From the NCBI RefSeq assembly GCF_000828655.1, contig NZ_AP014509.1:620001-684000 (forward strand): a stretch of DNA of 64,000 nt, given 5' to 3'. The notes under the pieces were generated by a model. That model did no database searches. It had not been told where the DNA came from and saw nothing but the letters and a program-made list of their open reading frames with translations. Every line of letters starts with the position of its first letter. Position 1 is the first letter of the stretch. Positions 52,177-61,581 of the stretch are shown here, piece after piece. The stretch is from Thermotoga caldifontis AZM44c09 (GTDB taxonomy: Bacteria; Thermotogota; Thermotogae; Thermotogales; DSM-5069). The translations under genes and the position numbers were made by a program.

Positions 52177-52361
52177 TCGTTGTGTACCAGGGAAGAACTT
52201 TCGAATTCGAAAAGCCGATGACGGTGAAACAACTGCTGAGTGAATTGCGGTTGAATCCGCTCGAACACCTCGTTCAGGTGGATGGAAAACTCTACACGGA
52301 GGACAGGACCATAAGGTGTGGATCGCAGGTCGTGATCCACAGGGTGACTTCTGCAGGCTGA
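52158..52361 (+). CDS. ThiS/MoaD-like ubiquitin-fold protein without terminal Gly-Gly
   Basis: 67 residues from GTG 52158, overlapping the pduL end by 19 bases. RIVVVYQGRTFEFEKPMTVK followed by LLSELRLNPLEHLVQVDGKL and IRCGSQVVIHRVTSAG has the beta-grasp pattern and spacing of ThiS. The C-terminus is SAG rather than the GG needed for thiocarboxylation. It may be a non-carrier beta-grasp protein, or maturation may require another step. No activating enzyme is adjacent. Confidence 0.7.
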   Translation: MDNRRIVVVYQGRTFEFEKPMTVKQLLSELRLNPLEHLVQVDGKLYTEDRTIRCGSQVVIHRVTSAG

Positions 52362-52373
52362 GGGGGCTGCGGC

Positions 52374-53555
52374 ATGATCGAACCAGAAGTGCTGAACTTG
52401 AAGGATGAAGTGGTTGAGCTGCGCAGAACGTTCCACATGTATCCGGAGATCGAGTTCGACCTGCACAGAACATCCCAGATCGTGGCAGATTATCTTGAAT
52501 CGCTGGGATTGGAAGTGAAACGCAACGTTGCCAAAACGGGTGTCGTCGCCTTGTTGCGAGGTGCGAAGCCTGGCAAGACGATCATGCTGAGGGCGGACAT
52601 GGACGCGCTCCCGCTTCAGGAACTCAACGACGTACCTTACAGATCTAAAATAGACGGCGCGATGCACGCGTGCGGACACGATGGACACACTGCGATGCTG
52701 CTTGTGGCTGCGAAGGTGCTATCGCGCAGAAGAAAGCAGCTGTGTGGAAACGTGAAGTTCGTCTTTCAACCCTCCGAGGAGCGTTTTCCTCCCGGTGGGG
52801 CGCTGCCCATGATCGAAGAAGGAGTGCTCGAGGATCCGAAAGTCGACATGGCGTTTGGGATCCATCTGTGGAACGCCTTACCGGTGGGAACGGTTGGGGT
52901 GCGTGCGGGGGCGTTGCTCGCTGCGGCAGACGAGTTCAGGATAGTCCTCAAAGGTAAAGGTGGGCACGGTGCTTATCCACACGTGTGTAAAGATCCTGTG
53001 ATCACGGCGAGCGAACTTGTACTGGCGTTGCAGACTCTGGTGAGCAGGAACGTTGATCCTCTCGAGAGTGCGGTCGTCACCGTTGGAAAGGTTCAGGCGG
53101 GCACGGCGTTCAACATAATTCCCGAAACGGCCGTGCTCGAAGGTACGGTCAGAACGTTGAACGAGCGCGTGCGTGAGACGATCAAACAGAGGATTAGACA
53201 ACTCGTTGCCGGCATCTGCACCGCCTACCAGATGGATTTCGAGCTCGATTACAAGGACGGTACCGCGGTGCTGATGAACGATCCAGAACTGACGGAGCTT
53301 GTTCGCAGAGTGGCGGAAAGAGTCGTCGGAAAAGACAGAGTCGTCGAGGTTCCACCGTCCATGGGTGGAGAAGACATGTCGTTCTTTTTGCAGAAAGTCC
53401 CTGGAGTGTTTTACCTGGTGGGGTCAGCCAACGCTGAGAAGGGACTGGACAAACCGCACCATTCACCTTACTACGACATAGATGAAGATTCTCTGCTCGT
53501 GGGTGTGCAGATGCACGTGAGCCTGGTAACGGCGCTTTTGGGAGAAACATGTTGA
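52374..53555 (+). CDS. M20D amidohydrolase (N-acyl amino acid / hippurate hydrolase type)
   Basis: 393 residues. Metal motifs HACGHDGHTAML (about 99-110), QPSEE (about 133), HLWN with the ligand His near 164 and the C-terminal HHSPYYDIDED are intact, and MGGEDMSFF is conserved. The dimerisation domain sits at about 185-300. Family members deacylate N-acyl amino acids or diaminopimelate intermediates. The stop overlaps the next gene by seven bases. Confidence 0.93.
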   Translation: MIEPEVLNLKDEVVELRRTFHMYPEIEFDLHRTSQIVADYLESLGLEVKRNVAKTGVVALLRGAKPGKTIMLRADMDALPLQELNDVPYRSKIDGAMHACGHDGHTAMLLVAAKVLSRRRKQLCGNVKFVFQPSEERFPPGGALPMIEEGVLEDPKVDMAFGIHLWNALPVGTVGVRAGALLAAADEFRIVLKGKGGHGAYPHVCKDPVITASELVLALQTLVSRNVDPLESAVVTVGKVQAGTAFNIIPETAVLEGTVRTLNERVRETIKQRIRQLVAGICTAYQMDFELDYKDGTAVLMNDPELTELVRRVAERVVGKDRVVEVPPSMGGEDMSFFLQKVPGVFYLVGSANAEKGLDKPHHSPYYDIDEDSLLVGVQMHVSLVTALLGETC

Positions 53556-54292
53556 TCGTTCTTGTAAAAATAATCGAAGCGTTCGTTTTACCGCCCGGTT
53601 TGTTCGTCAGCGCACCTTTCGTACTCGGCCTTCTGTGGATGAAGAGTTCAAAGAAGAAGGCTTTGCTGTTGCTGTTTTTTTCTCTTCTGAGTTACCTGCT
53701 GACCACCAGCGTGGGCACTTTCCTGTTCGTCAGGCCGCTGGAAAAAAGTTTTCAACCGCAGACTTTTGAGAACTGTGATGCGGTGATCGTGCTCGGTGGA
53801 GGGATCTTCAAAACTCCCGATGGTTACGAACTGCGTCCACACGCGTTCAAAAGGCTCGTGGAAGCGATCCAAATTGCGAAAAAGTACGACGCCGTGCTCG
53901 TAGTTTCCGGCGGCATGCTGCCGGGCTCCTTCGGTGTACCCGAAGCTTCGATCATGGCGGAACTGGCACGGAAGTTTGGATTGCCCAGCGAGAAAATACT
54001 TCTGGACGTTCAAAGCAGGAACACTTTCGAGAACGCACGGAACGTCACCGAGATCGTGAGACGGATGAATCTGAAACGGCCAATCCTTGTCACATCCGCC
54101 GTGCATATGAAGAGGGCCGTCGTGAGTTTCAAAATGTTCAACTTGGAAGTTCAACCGCATCCTGTGGATTATCTATGCGATTATGGACCGCTCAGCTGGA
54201 TCGATTTCGTCCCGACGAGAGAATCGCTCGAAGCGAACATGCTGGGCCTTCACGAAATCGTGGGGTTGCTCTGGTACAAGCTCAGAAGATGA
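53549..54292 (+). CDS. YdcF/DUF218-family membrane protein
   Basis: 247 residues. Two N-terminal helices (about 5-25 and 35-52) are followed by the DUF218 domain: CDAVIVLGGGI (about 75-85), VVSGGMLPG, SRNTFENARN and VTSAVHMKRAV. Members such as SanA/ElyC affect envelope and lipid-carrier metabolism. Overlaps the amidohydrolase gene; converges with nrdG one base away. Confidence 0.9.
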   Translation: MLIVLVKIIEAFVLPPGLFVSAPFVLGLLWMKSSKKKALLLLFFSLLSYLLTTSVGTFLFVRPLEKSFQPQTFENCDAVIVLGGGIFKTPDGYELRPHAFKRLVEAIQIAKKYDAVLVVSGGMLPGSFGVPEASIMAELARKFGLPSEKILLDVQSRNTFENARNVTEIVRRMNLKRPILVTSAVHMKRAVVSFKMFNLEVQPHPVDYLCDYGPLSWIDFVPTRESLEANMLGLHEIVGLLWYKLRR

Positions 54293-54293
54293 A

Positions 54294-54965
54294 TCACCTC
54301 ACGAGCGCCCCGAACCGTGAAGCGAGCTTGTGAAGAACTTCATCGTTTGGCGTTTCGATGCCAGGCAAAGATTTCAGAGTTTTCTGGGCTCTGAAACGCT
54401 GCAGATACCACGTACTGCCTTCCACGATCCTGCCGATGAACGCAAGGTCGTCCTCATCCATCAAGCCCGGAACGTACGTGGTTCTGACTTCGTGTGGAAC
54501 GGCATACTTTTTCAAGATGCTGAGGGTTTGGAGAACTTTTTCGAACATGTCCCGGGCGGTATCGTGGTCCAGGCCTGTGACTGAGTGGAAGTTTCCGACG
54601 CTGGCTTTGAAATCCAACGCCACGTAGTCCAGAAGGCCTTCTCTGAGAAGCTGTTCGACCAATTCTGGATTGCTCCCGTTCGTATCGAGTTTCACAAGGT
54701 AGCTTTCCTTCTTGAGAGTGCGAACGAAATCTAAAAGCTCTTCGTGTATTGTCGGTTCTCCACCTGTTATCACCACGCGGTTTGTGATGGTCCTTCTGTG
54801 TATCTCTTCGAGGATCTCGCCTTCCGTCGCTTTCTCCACCCGCCCCAGCACCAGCTCCGGGTTGTGGCAGTAGGGGCAACGAAAGTTGCAACCCACTGTG
54901 AAAACAACGATCGAGATCGATTTTGGATAGTCCAGCAGGCTTGTGAGAACCGTTCGTGCGAACAT
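54294..54965 (-). CDS. nrdG: Anaerobic ribonucleotide reductase activating protein (radical SAM)
   Basis: 223 residues from ATG 54965, which overlaps the nrdD stop by one base (TGATG). The radical-SAM motif CNFRCPYCHN (about 30-39) is followed by VITGGEPT and the SAM-binding LVKLDTNGSNPEL. It installs the glycyl radical in NrdD. The frame remains open 162 bases upstream inside nrdD but without a ribosome site. Confidence 0.96.
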   Translation of the reverse strand: MFARTVLTSLLDYPKSISIVVFTVGCNFRCPYCHNPELVLGRVEKATEGEILEEIHRRTITNRVVITGGEPTIHEELLDFVRTLKKESYLVKLDTNGSNPELVEQLLREGLLDYVALDFKASVGNFHSVTGLDHDTARDMFEKVLQTLSILKKYAVPHEVRTTYVPGLMDEDDLAFIGRIVEGSTWYLQRFRAQKTLKSLPGIETPNDEVLHKLASRFGALVR

Positions 54966-56773
54966 CAGACTCTCACGGTCTTCCTCAACCTGAATTCCTC
55001 CTGCTTTCCCGAGTTCCAGCTCTTGACAGGCCTGTAATAACCGACGACCCGGGAATAAACCTCTACGGGTTTGCCGCAGAACGGGCAGCTTTTCTGTTCT
55101 CCACGCAGGTATCCGTGGTCCTGACACACACTGAAGGTGGGTGTCAGAGTCAGGTAAGGCAACCTGTAGCGGGTGAACACGGATCTCAGAAGCTGCGGAA
55201 CGGTTCCTGCCTCTATCGATTCACCAAGGTAGATGTGTAGCACCGTTCCACCGGTGTAAAGAGATTGCAGCTCGTCCTGATGCTCGAGCACGTAGAAAAG
55301 GTCGTACCCGCCGTCGACGGGAAGCTGGGTCGAATTCGTGTAGAACGGTTCGTTCACCCCACTCGTGTAGATATCCGGGAAAGTTTTCCTGTCTATCTTC
55401 GCGAACCTGTAACTCACGCTCTCGGCCGGAGTGGCTTCCAGGTTGTAGAGGTTGTTCGTCTCCTTCTGGAACTGTAAAAGTTTTTCTCTCATGAACTGGA
55501 GAACCTTTATCGCGAATCGTCTGCCTTCTTCGGTATCTATCCCCACCCCTAAGAAGTTCATGCAAGCTTCGTGCATGCCAACCAGACCTATCGTTGAAAA
55601 GTGGTTCGACCAGTAACTGCCCGTCGTTTCGTGGACATCGGAAAGGTAGAAACGCGAATATGGATAGAGTCCTTTCTCCGTGAGATCTTCAAGAACACGC
55701 CTCTTGATCTCCAGACTGTCCTTAGCGAGCTCCATCAACTTAGAGAGTCTTTCGAAAAATTCGGCCTCGTTCGCAGACAGATAACCGATCCTCGGCACGT
55801 TTATCGTAACTACGCCTATGCTCCCCGTGAGGGGATTGGCACCGAACAGACCCCCACCTTTCTTCGATAGCTCGCCTCTCTGGATCAGGAACTGTGAGAG
55901 TCTTTGTCTCACCGATGTGTTGTCCAGACGCAATCGGCAACACATGCTTCTGACATCCGAAGGATCCATGTCGCTGTTGATGAAGTTGGAAAAATAGGGT
56001 ACTCCGTACTTTGCCGTGAGTTCCCACAAAGGATGGAACCTGTCCGAATCCCAGGGGAAGTCCCTGGTGATGGCGTAAGTCGGGATCGGGAAAGTGAAGA
56101 TCCTCCCGTGGGCGTCCCCTTCGATCATCACTTCCCAGAACGCCCTGTTGAGCATATCCATCTCGTTCTGAAATTCGGCGTAAGTGTGGCTCTGACGTTC
56201 GCCAGCAACGATGACCTTCTGCTGCTTCATGTGTTCTGGAACGACCAGATCGAAGCTCAGGTTCGTGAAAGGAGTCTGAAAGCCCGTCCTGGTCGGCACG
56301 TTCAGGTTGAAGATGAACTCCTGGATCGCCTGTTTCACTTCTTCGTACGTCAGTCCATCGTGTGCGATGAAAGGAGCGAGCAGGGTGTCGAAATTCGAAA
56401 AGGCTATCGCACCAGCGGCTTCTCCCTGAAGCGTGAACATGAAGTTCACGATCTGACCCAGGGCACTTCGGAAATGCCTCGGCGGCTTGCTGGATATTTT
56501 TCCCTGCACACCCGTGAAACCCTTGAGGAGTAAGTCTTCCAGACTCCAGCCTACGCAATAGACGGACAGAGAACCGAGGTCGTGGATGTGCATGTCCCCT
56601 CTGACGTGTGCAGAAGCGATTTCTTCGGGATAGATCTCTTCGAGCCAGTATCTCGCGATGACCGAAGAATAGAGATAGTAGTTAAGCCCCTGAAGCGAGT
56701 AGGACATGTTGGAATTCTCGTAAACCCTCCAATCAGTTCTGTTGAGATAATCTTTCACCAGATCTCTGATCAT
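54965..56773 (-). CDS. nrdD: Anaerobic (class III) ribonucleotide reductase
   Basis: 602 residues from ATG 56773, with GGGAGG upstream; no ATP-cone domain is visible at the N-terminus, so allosteric activity control of the usual kind is missing. HVRGDMHIHDLGSLSVYC is conserved, RSMCCRLRLD holds active-site Cys, a zinc ribbon (CQDHG...CPFC) lies near the C-terminus, and RVVGYYRPVKSWNSGKQEEF contains the radical Gly. It makes dNTPs without oxygen and is paired with nrdG. Two NrdR-like boxes cover its promoter. Confidence 0.97.
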   Translation of the reverse strand: MIRDLVKDYLNRTDWRVYENSNMSYSLQGLNYYLYSSVIARYWLEEIYPEEIASAHVRGDMHIHDLGSLSVYCVGWSLEDLLLKGFTGVQGKISSKPPRHFRSALGQIVNFMFTLQGEAAGAIAFSNFDTLLAPFIAHDGLTYEEVKQAIQEFIFNLNVPTRTGFQTPFTNLSFDLVVPEHMKQQKVIVAGERQSHTYAEFQNEMDMLNRAFWEVMIEGDAHGRIFTFPIPTYAITRDFPWDSDRFHPLWELTAKYGVPYFSNFINSDMDPSDVRSMCCRLRLDNTSVRQRLSQFLIQRGELSKKGGGLFGANPLTGSIGVVTINVPRIGYLSANEAEFFERLSKLMELAKDSLEIKRRVLEDLTEKGLYPYSRFYLSDVHETTGSYWSNHFSTIGLVGMHEACMNFLGVGIDTEEGRRFAIKVLQFMREKLLQFQKETNNLYNLEATPAESVSYRFAKIDRKTFPDIYTSGVNEPFYTNSTQLPVDGGYDLFYVLEHQDELQSLYTGGTVLHIYLGESIEAGTVPQLLRSVFTRYRLPYLTLTPTFSVCQDHGYLRGEQKSCPFCGKPVEVYSRVVGYYRPVKSWNSGKQEEFRLRKTVRV

Positions 56774-56806
56774 ACTGACACCTCCCACGCAGGATCCGGC
56801 ACGAAC

Positions 56807-56836
56807 AGTATACCCAATATGTAGTATTCCTGTCAA
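56807..56836 (-). promoter_or_regulatory. Promoter of nrdDG
   Basis: On the minus strand TTGACA (56836-56831) and TATACT (56812-56807) are 18 bp apart, about 34 bases before the nrdD start. Confidence 0.8.
56812..56827. promoter_or_regulatory. NrdR-like box 2 (promoter-proximal)
   Basis: ACCCAATATGTAGTAT agrees with the NrdR consensus ACACWATATATWGTGT at 13 of 16 positions. It lies in the -10/spacer region of the nrdD promoter. Confidence 0.75.
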
Positions 56837-56841
56837 GAAGA

Positions 56842-56857
56842 ACACTATATATGGTAT
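56842..56857. promoter_or_regulatory. NrdR-like box 1 (promoter-distal)
   Basis: ACACTATATATGGTAT agrees with the NrdR consensus at 14 of 16 positions. It starts 30 bp from box 2, close to three helical turns, the paired arrangement known for NrdR-controlled nrd genes. Confidence 0.8.
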
Positions 56858-56965
56858 ATCATTCACGCAAGTGTGATCTCTCTTTGACAGTTTTCCTGAA
56901 GATCGGTACGTTACCTGGCACAGATCCCGGTGTGCCTGGTAAAATCGCCATAGGAGAGTGAGAGA

Positions 56966-58009
56966 GTGAAGCTGGAGAATATTCTACCAAAGGAAATCGT
57001 CGAAAAGTTGAAAGAGCAGGCAAGATCCGGTGGACCATACATACAGGAACTTTCGGAAAAGATGAAGGAGACCGTTGAGCTTGTTGGAAAGGTCACGAGC
57101 AAAAAACTCCAAGAATCCAAGGATGGCAAGAAGTTCCTCCTCATAACACTCGCAGACAGAACCGGGAGCATACGTGCGGTAGACTGGTACAACGCGGAGG
57201 AGAACGATGTGCGCCTCACCGAGGGAGACGTCGTCCTCGCGAAAGGGCGTGTCGTGTTCTTCGAGGGGCACCTGCAGCTGAACATCGAGAAAGAGAAGGA
57301 TGCTCTGACGATCCTCACTGAGGACCAGTACGATTACGAGAGGTTCGTCGAAGTAACCAAAAAGAACATCGAGCTGCTGTACCAAAAACTCGTCGAGTTC
57401 ATAAACGATATCCGTGACAGGGAGATAAGGACCTTACTTGAATCGCTCTTCGTGCGTGACAAAGAGTTCGTTTCCAGTTTCGTTCAGGTACCTGCGGGCG
57501 TCAACGTACATCACGCTTACGTTGGCGGGTTACTGGAACACACCGTTGACGTTGCCACCCTGTGCCGGAAGGTGAGCGACGTTTATGATTTTCTGAACAG
57601 GGACGTGCTCATCGCGGGTGCAATACTGCACGACATAGGCAAGGTTAAAGAATACAGAATAACGAAGAAAGGCCTTGAGGTGACGACAGAGGGAGAGCTC
57701 AAAGGTCACATAGCACTCGGTCTGGAAATACTCCAGCAGAAAGCCAGCGGAGTGAACATTTCCAGACCGAAGCTTCTGCAGCTGGAGCACATAATCCTCT
57801 CTCACCACGGAGAATACGAGTTCGGTTCTCCCGTCCTGCCAAAGACTGTGGAAGCTTACGTGGTGCACTCGCTCGAAAACATGGATTCGAAGTTGTCCAG
57901 GTTCAGGATCATAAACGAAAAACAGAAGAATGGAGACAAAGCCTGGAGCGATTTCGACAAACACCTGGGAAGACGTATCTGGCTGGGAAGGTGGAAAGAT
58001 GAAGATTAA
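56966..58009 (+). CDS. YhaM-like 3'-5' exoribonuclease (OB fold plus HD domain)
   Basis: 347 residues. The N-terminal OB-fold region (about 35-115) contains KKFLLITLADRTGSIRAVDW. The HD domain is seen at HHAYVGGLLEHTVDV (about 179-193) and AGAILHDIGKVKEY (about 217-230) with HIILSHHGEYEFG further on, giving the metal His/Asp set. This is the YhaM/CBF1 layout, a 3'-5' nuclease that trims RNA and DNA ends. GTG start; its last 11 bases overlap the next gene. Confidence 0.9.
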   Translation: MKLENILPKEIVEKLKEQARSGGPYIQELSEKMKETVELVGKVTSKKLQESKDGKKFLLITLADRTGSIRAVDWYNAEENDVRLTEGDVVLAKGRVVFFEGHLQLNIEKEKDALTILTEDQYDYERFVEVTKKNIELLYQKLVEFINDIRDREIRTLLESLFVRDKEFVSSFVQVPAGVNVHHAYVGGLLEHTVDVATLCRKVSDVYDFLNRDVLIAGAILHDIGKVKEYRITKKGLEVTTEGELKGHIALGLEILQQKASGVNISRPKLLQLEHIILSHHGEYEFGSPVLPKTVEAYVVHSLENMDSKLSRFRIINEKQKNGDKAWSDFDKHLGRRIWLGRWKDED

Positions 58010-59408
58010 ATTCGGTACGAGTGGCTGGAGGGCCATCATCAGTGACGAATTCACGTTCAAGAATGTGCGCATCGTGTCGCAGGCCATCGCCGAGTATTTG
58101 AAACGAGTCGGCGGCAAAAGGGTGATCGTCGCGCGTGACACACGTTTCATGACCGAACGTTACGCCCGACTGGTCGCGGAGGTGCTCACGGCCAACGGCC
58201 TGAAGGTACTGATGCCGGAAAATCCCACACCCACGCCGGTGGTCTCTTTCACGATACGCCACCACAGGCTCGACGGAGGAATAAACATCACCGCGTCTCA
58301 CAACCCACCGGAGTACTGCGGGATCAAATTCAACCCAGCGGACGGTTCACCGGCCCCACCCGAGGTCACCCAGCAGATCGAATCGATCATCGCATCGCTC
58401 GATGAGAGTAAGGTTTCGACCATGTCCCTCGTGGAAGCCAACAGCAGAGATCTGCTCGAGATTTTCGATCCCAAACCGACTTACATGGATGCACTCGCCA
58501 GGATCGTTGATTTCGAGGCGATCAGGAAAGCCAATTTGAAAGTCATCGTCGATCTCATGTACGGTACCGCGATGGGGTATCTGGACGAACTGTGTTCGAG
58601 GCTGTGCAAAGAGGTGGAAGTCTTCCATAACTATAGAGACCCGTATTTCGGAGGCAACAGGCCGGAGCCCGATGAAGAGAGGCTCGCCCTGCTCGCGAAC
58701 AGGGTGAAGACGAAAGGCTGGGACGCCGTACTCGCCGTGGACGGCGATGCGGACAGGTTTGGCATCGTTGACGATGAAGGTAAATACATCAAAGCCAACG
58801 AGGTCATCGCTTTGCTGGCACACCATCTTTACAAGAACAAGAACATGAAAGGACCTGTCGCCAGGACCGTTGCCACTTCTCACGCGGTGGACGAAGTCGC
58901 AAAGGCGTTCAAGTCCAACGTCGTTGAAACACCTGTGGGGTTCAAATTCTTGGCGTCCGTACTTTTGAACGAGAAGGCTGTGATCGCCGGAGAAGAGAGC
59001 GGAGGACTCTCTGTTGCGAACCATGTTCCCGAGAAAGATGGGATTCTGGCTTGCCTCTTGATTTTAGAAATGATCGCTTACGAAGGTAAACCTCTCTCCC
59101 AGATCAGAAAAGAGTTCAGACAGAACTACGGAACCTTCCACAACACCCGTGTGGATTTCGAGCTGTCCAGCGACGAAGAAAAGAGGAAGTTGTTTGAGAG
59201 ATTCGAGAACCTGGAGCGGTACGTAGCAGACCTCAAGGTTGTTTCCAGTGACAGGATCGATGGGCTCAGGTACTTCTTCGATAAAATTGGTAGCTGGTTA
59301 CTGGTGAGAGCTTCCGGAACGGAACCGGTGGTGAGGGTGTATTTCGAGGCGAGGGACGAGGGCACTTTCCAGAAGCTGAACATGCTCGTCAGAAAGATCA
59401 GCAGGTGA
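57999..59408 (+). CDS. Phosphoglucomutase/phosphomannomutase family protein
   Basis: 469 residues from ATG 57999, nine bases after GGGAAGGTGG. FGTSGWRAIISDEFT start, phosphoserine loop TASHNPPEYCG (about 110-120), metal loop DGDADRFGIVDDEG (about 247-260), sugar loop GEESGGLS (about 331) and phosphate loop RASGTEPVVRVY (about 438) are all present. It interconverts hexose 1- and 6-phosphates; glucose, mannose or glucosamine specificity cannot be settled by eye. Confidence 0.95.
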   Translation: MKIKFGTSGWRAIISDEFTFKNVRIVSQAIAEYLKRVGGKRVIVARDTRFMTERYARLVAEVLTANGLKVLMPENPTPTPVVSFTIRHHRLDGGINITASHNPPEYCGIKFNPADGSPAPPEVTQQIESIIASLDESKVSTMSLVEANSRDLLEIFDPKPTYMDALARIVDFEAIRKANLKVIVDLMYGTAMGYLDELCSRLCKEVEVFHNYRDPYFGGNRPEPDEERLALLANRVKTKGWDAVLAVDGDADRFGIVDDEGKYIKANEVIALLAHHLYKNKNMKGPVARTVATSHAVDEVAKAFKSNVVETPVGFKFLASVLLNEKAVIAGEESGGLSVANHVPEKDGILACLLILEMIAYEGKPLSQIRKEFRQNYGTFHNTRVDFELSSDEEKRKLFERFENLERYVADLKVVSSDRIDGLRYFFDKIGSWLLVRASGTEPVVRVYFEARDEGTFQKLNMLVRKISR

Positions 59409-59412
59409 AAAC

Positions 59413-61581
59413 ATGGCGAAAAAGGTCATAATCGTTGAATCCCCAGCGAAGGCAAAAACCATAAAAGAGATCCTCGGTGGAGAGTACGAAGTAATATCTT
59501 CCAGAGGGCACGTGCGTGACCTTCCCGAGAAAGAGTTCGGTGTCGACATCGAAAACTTCGAGCCAACTTTTCAGATCATAGACGGAAAAGAGAAAGTTGT
59601 GGAAGAAATCATCGAAAGGACGAAGAACAAAGAAGTCTACCTCGCTTCCGACATGGACCGGGAAGGTGAGGCGATCGCCTGGCACCTCGCAAACATACTC
59701 AACATTCTGAACAAAAAGAACAGGATCGTGTTCAGCGAGATCACCCCGCAGACGATAAGGTCTGCCGTCAAGTCTCCAAGATTCATAGACATGAAGAAGG
59801 TCCACGCGCAACTTGCCCGCCGTATCCTCGATCGCATCGTTGGTTACAAAGTCAGCCCGCTGCTGTGGAAGCTTCTCAGGACCAGTTCCAGCGCGGGAAG
59901 AGTCCAGTCTGCAGCGCTAAAGCTCGTCTGTGAGCGTGAAGTTCAGCGTCACAGGTTCGTCCCGAAACGTTTCTGGAAGGTGCAGGGATACATAGGTTCT
60001 TTGAGGTTCTATCTGACCCACGTGGATGGGAAAAAGATAGAAATGCAACAGGTGGATGAAGCTCTCGCCCGGCAGATACAACGCGAAGTCAAAGAACTGA
60101 AGCTCGTGCAGAAAAAGGTCAGAACCGTTGAGAAAAAGCCTCCCTTGCCTTTCATAACGAGCACCCTTCAACAAGAAGCGGCCAACAGATTCGGTTTTTC
60201 CGTGGCAAAAACGATGCAGCTCGCCCAGATGCTCTACGAAGGTGTGGAGACGCCCGAGGGCCACAGAGCCTTCATAACGTACATGAGAACCGATTCAACA
60301 CGCATTTCCGAGTACGCGAGAGATCAGGCTGAGAAATTCATCAAGAAGAATTTCGGGGAGCGTTACCTCGGTGAATTCAGGACGGAGCAGAGGAAGCCAA
60401 ACGTCCAGGACGCACACGAGGCGATCAGGCCCGTCGACGTCGAACTCACACCGGAAAAGGCCCAGAAACTTCTGGATAAAGATCTCCTGAAGCTGTACAG
60501 GCTCATTTGGGAAAGGTTCGTCGCCTCACAGATGGCTCCAGCAGTTTACGAGGAAACGATCTACATGTTCGAATCTGGCAGGTACGGCTTTGAAGCGAAG
60601 ATGGAGAGAAGGATCTTCGAAGGCTTCGAAGCGGTCATGAACAGAAAGGAAGAACACGTAGAACCCCTCGAAGGAGAAACCTTCAAGGTGACCAAGTGGA
60701 ACATCGAACAGGACGAAACGAAGCCCCCAGCCAGGTATACAGAATCTTCGATGGTCAGGGCACTGGAAGCGAGGGGCATCGGGAGGCCGAGCACGTACGC
60801 GACGATCATCTCCACATTGCTCGAACGAAAGTACGTCGTGAAGAAGTCGAAGGAGCTGGTTCCAACTGTTTTGGGATTCGTCGTCAACCATTACATGGAG
60901 CAGAGATTTCCGAAAATAGTGGACCTCGACTTCACTGCGAGGATGGAGGAAGCGCTCGATGCTATCGAAAGGGGTGAAAAGGATTACAAGCAGGTGTTGA
61001 ACGAATTCTACGAGGAGTTCTCCGAGCAGTTCACGAAGGCTGAAAGAGAGTGGCTCTCCATAGATATCCAGACGAACGTTGACTGTGAGTGTGGCCGGAA
61101 GTTCTCACTGAGGGTTGGACGTTTCGGACTGTACTTGTCGTGTCCTTCGTGCGGGAAAACGTCTTCCGTCGAGCTGGAAAGTCCAGCAGTGATGGACGGA
61201 AACGTGATGTATTTCACCGATCAGGAGGAAAGCAGAAGCTACACGTGTCCGAACTGTGGAGGAGAACTGAAAAGAACCAGCGGCAAGTACGGCGCTTACT
61301 ACCACTGTCCCAAATGTGGTAAGAACTACAAAGACTTTGCGAGGGGCAGCTGTCCAAAATGCGGTTCTGCGGTCGAGAAAAAGGTGAGTAAGAACAAAAA
61401 GAGCTTTTTCAAATGTACCAATCCAGACTGCGATTACGTGAGCTGGCTCGAACCTTCACAAGAGTCGTGCCCAGATTGCGGTGAAAGGTTACATTACAGA
61501 AAAATCCGCTCCTCAGAAAGGTTGTACTGTCAGAAGTGCAGAAAGACGTTTCAAAAACCTGGGGAGGGAGCAGAAAGTTGA
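59413..61581 (+). CDS. topA: DNA topoisomerase I with four C-terminal zinc ribbons
   Basis: 722 residues. The TOPRIM domain (VIIVESPAKAKTI; LASDMDREGEAIAWHLA) is followed by the type IA core with the catalytic Tyr in ITYMRTDSTRIS (about 290-301). The C-terminal 170 residues hold four Cys-pair modules: CECG...CPSC, CPNC...CPKC, CPKC...CTNPDC and CPDC...CQKC. It relaxes negative supercoils. The stop overlaps the ddl start (TTGA). Confidence 0.97.
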   Translation: MAKKVIIVESPAKAKTIKEILGGEYEVISSRGHVRDLPEKEFGVDIENFEPTFQIIDGKEKVVEEIIERTKNKEVYLASDMDREGEAIAWHLANILNILNKKNRIVFSEITPQTIRSAVKSPRFIDMKKVHAQLARRILDRIVGYKVSPLLWKLLRTSSSAGRVQSAALKLVCEREVQRHRFVPKRFWKVQGYIGSLRFYLTHVDGKKIEMQQVDEALARQIQREVKELKLVQKKVRTVEKKPPLPFITSTLQQEAANRFGFSVAKTMQLAQMLYEGVETPEGHRAFITYMRTDSTRISEYARDQAEKFIKKNFGERYLGEFRTEQRKPNVQDAHEAIRPVDVELTPEKAQKLLDKDLLKLYRLIWERFVASQMAPAVYEETIYMFESGRYGFEAKMERRIFEGFEAVMNRKEEHVEPLEGETFKVTKWNIEQDETKPPARYTESSMVRALEARGIGRPSTYATIISTLLERKYVVKKSKELVPTVLGFVVNHYMEQRFPKIVDLDFTARMEEALDAIERGEKDYKQVLNEFYEEFSEQFTKAEREWLSIDIQTNVDCECGRKFSLRVGRFGLYLSCPSCGKTSSVELESPAVMDGNVMYFTDQEESRSYTCPNCGGELKRTSGKYGAYYHCPKCGKNYKDFARGSCPKCGSAVEKKVSKNKKSFFKCTNPDCDYVSWLEPSQESCPDCGERLHYRKIRSSERLYCQKCRKTFQKPGEGAES

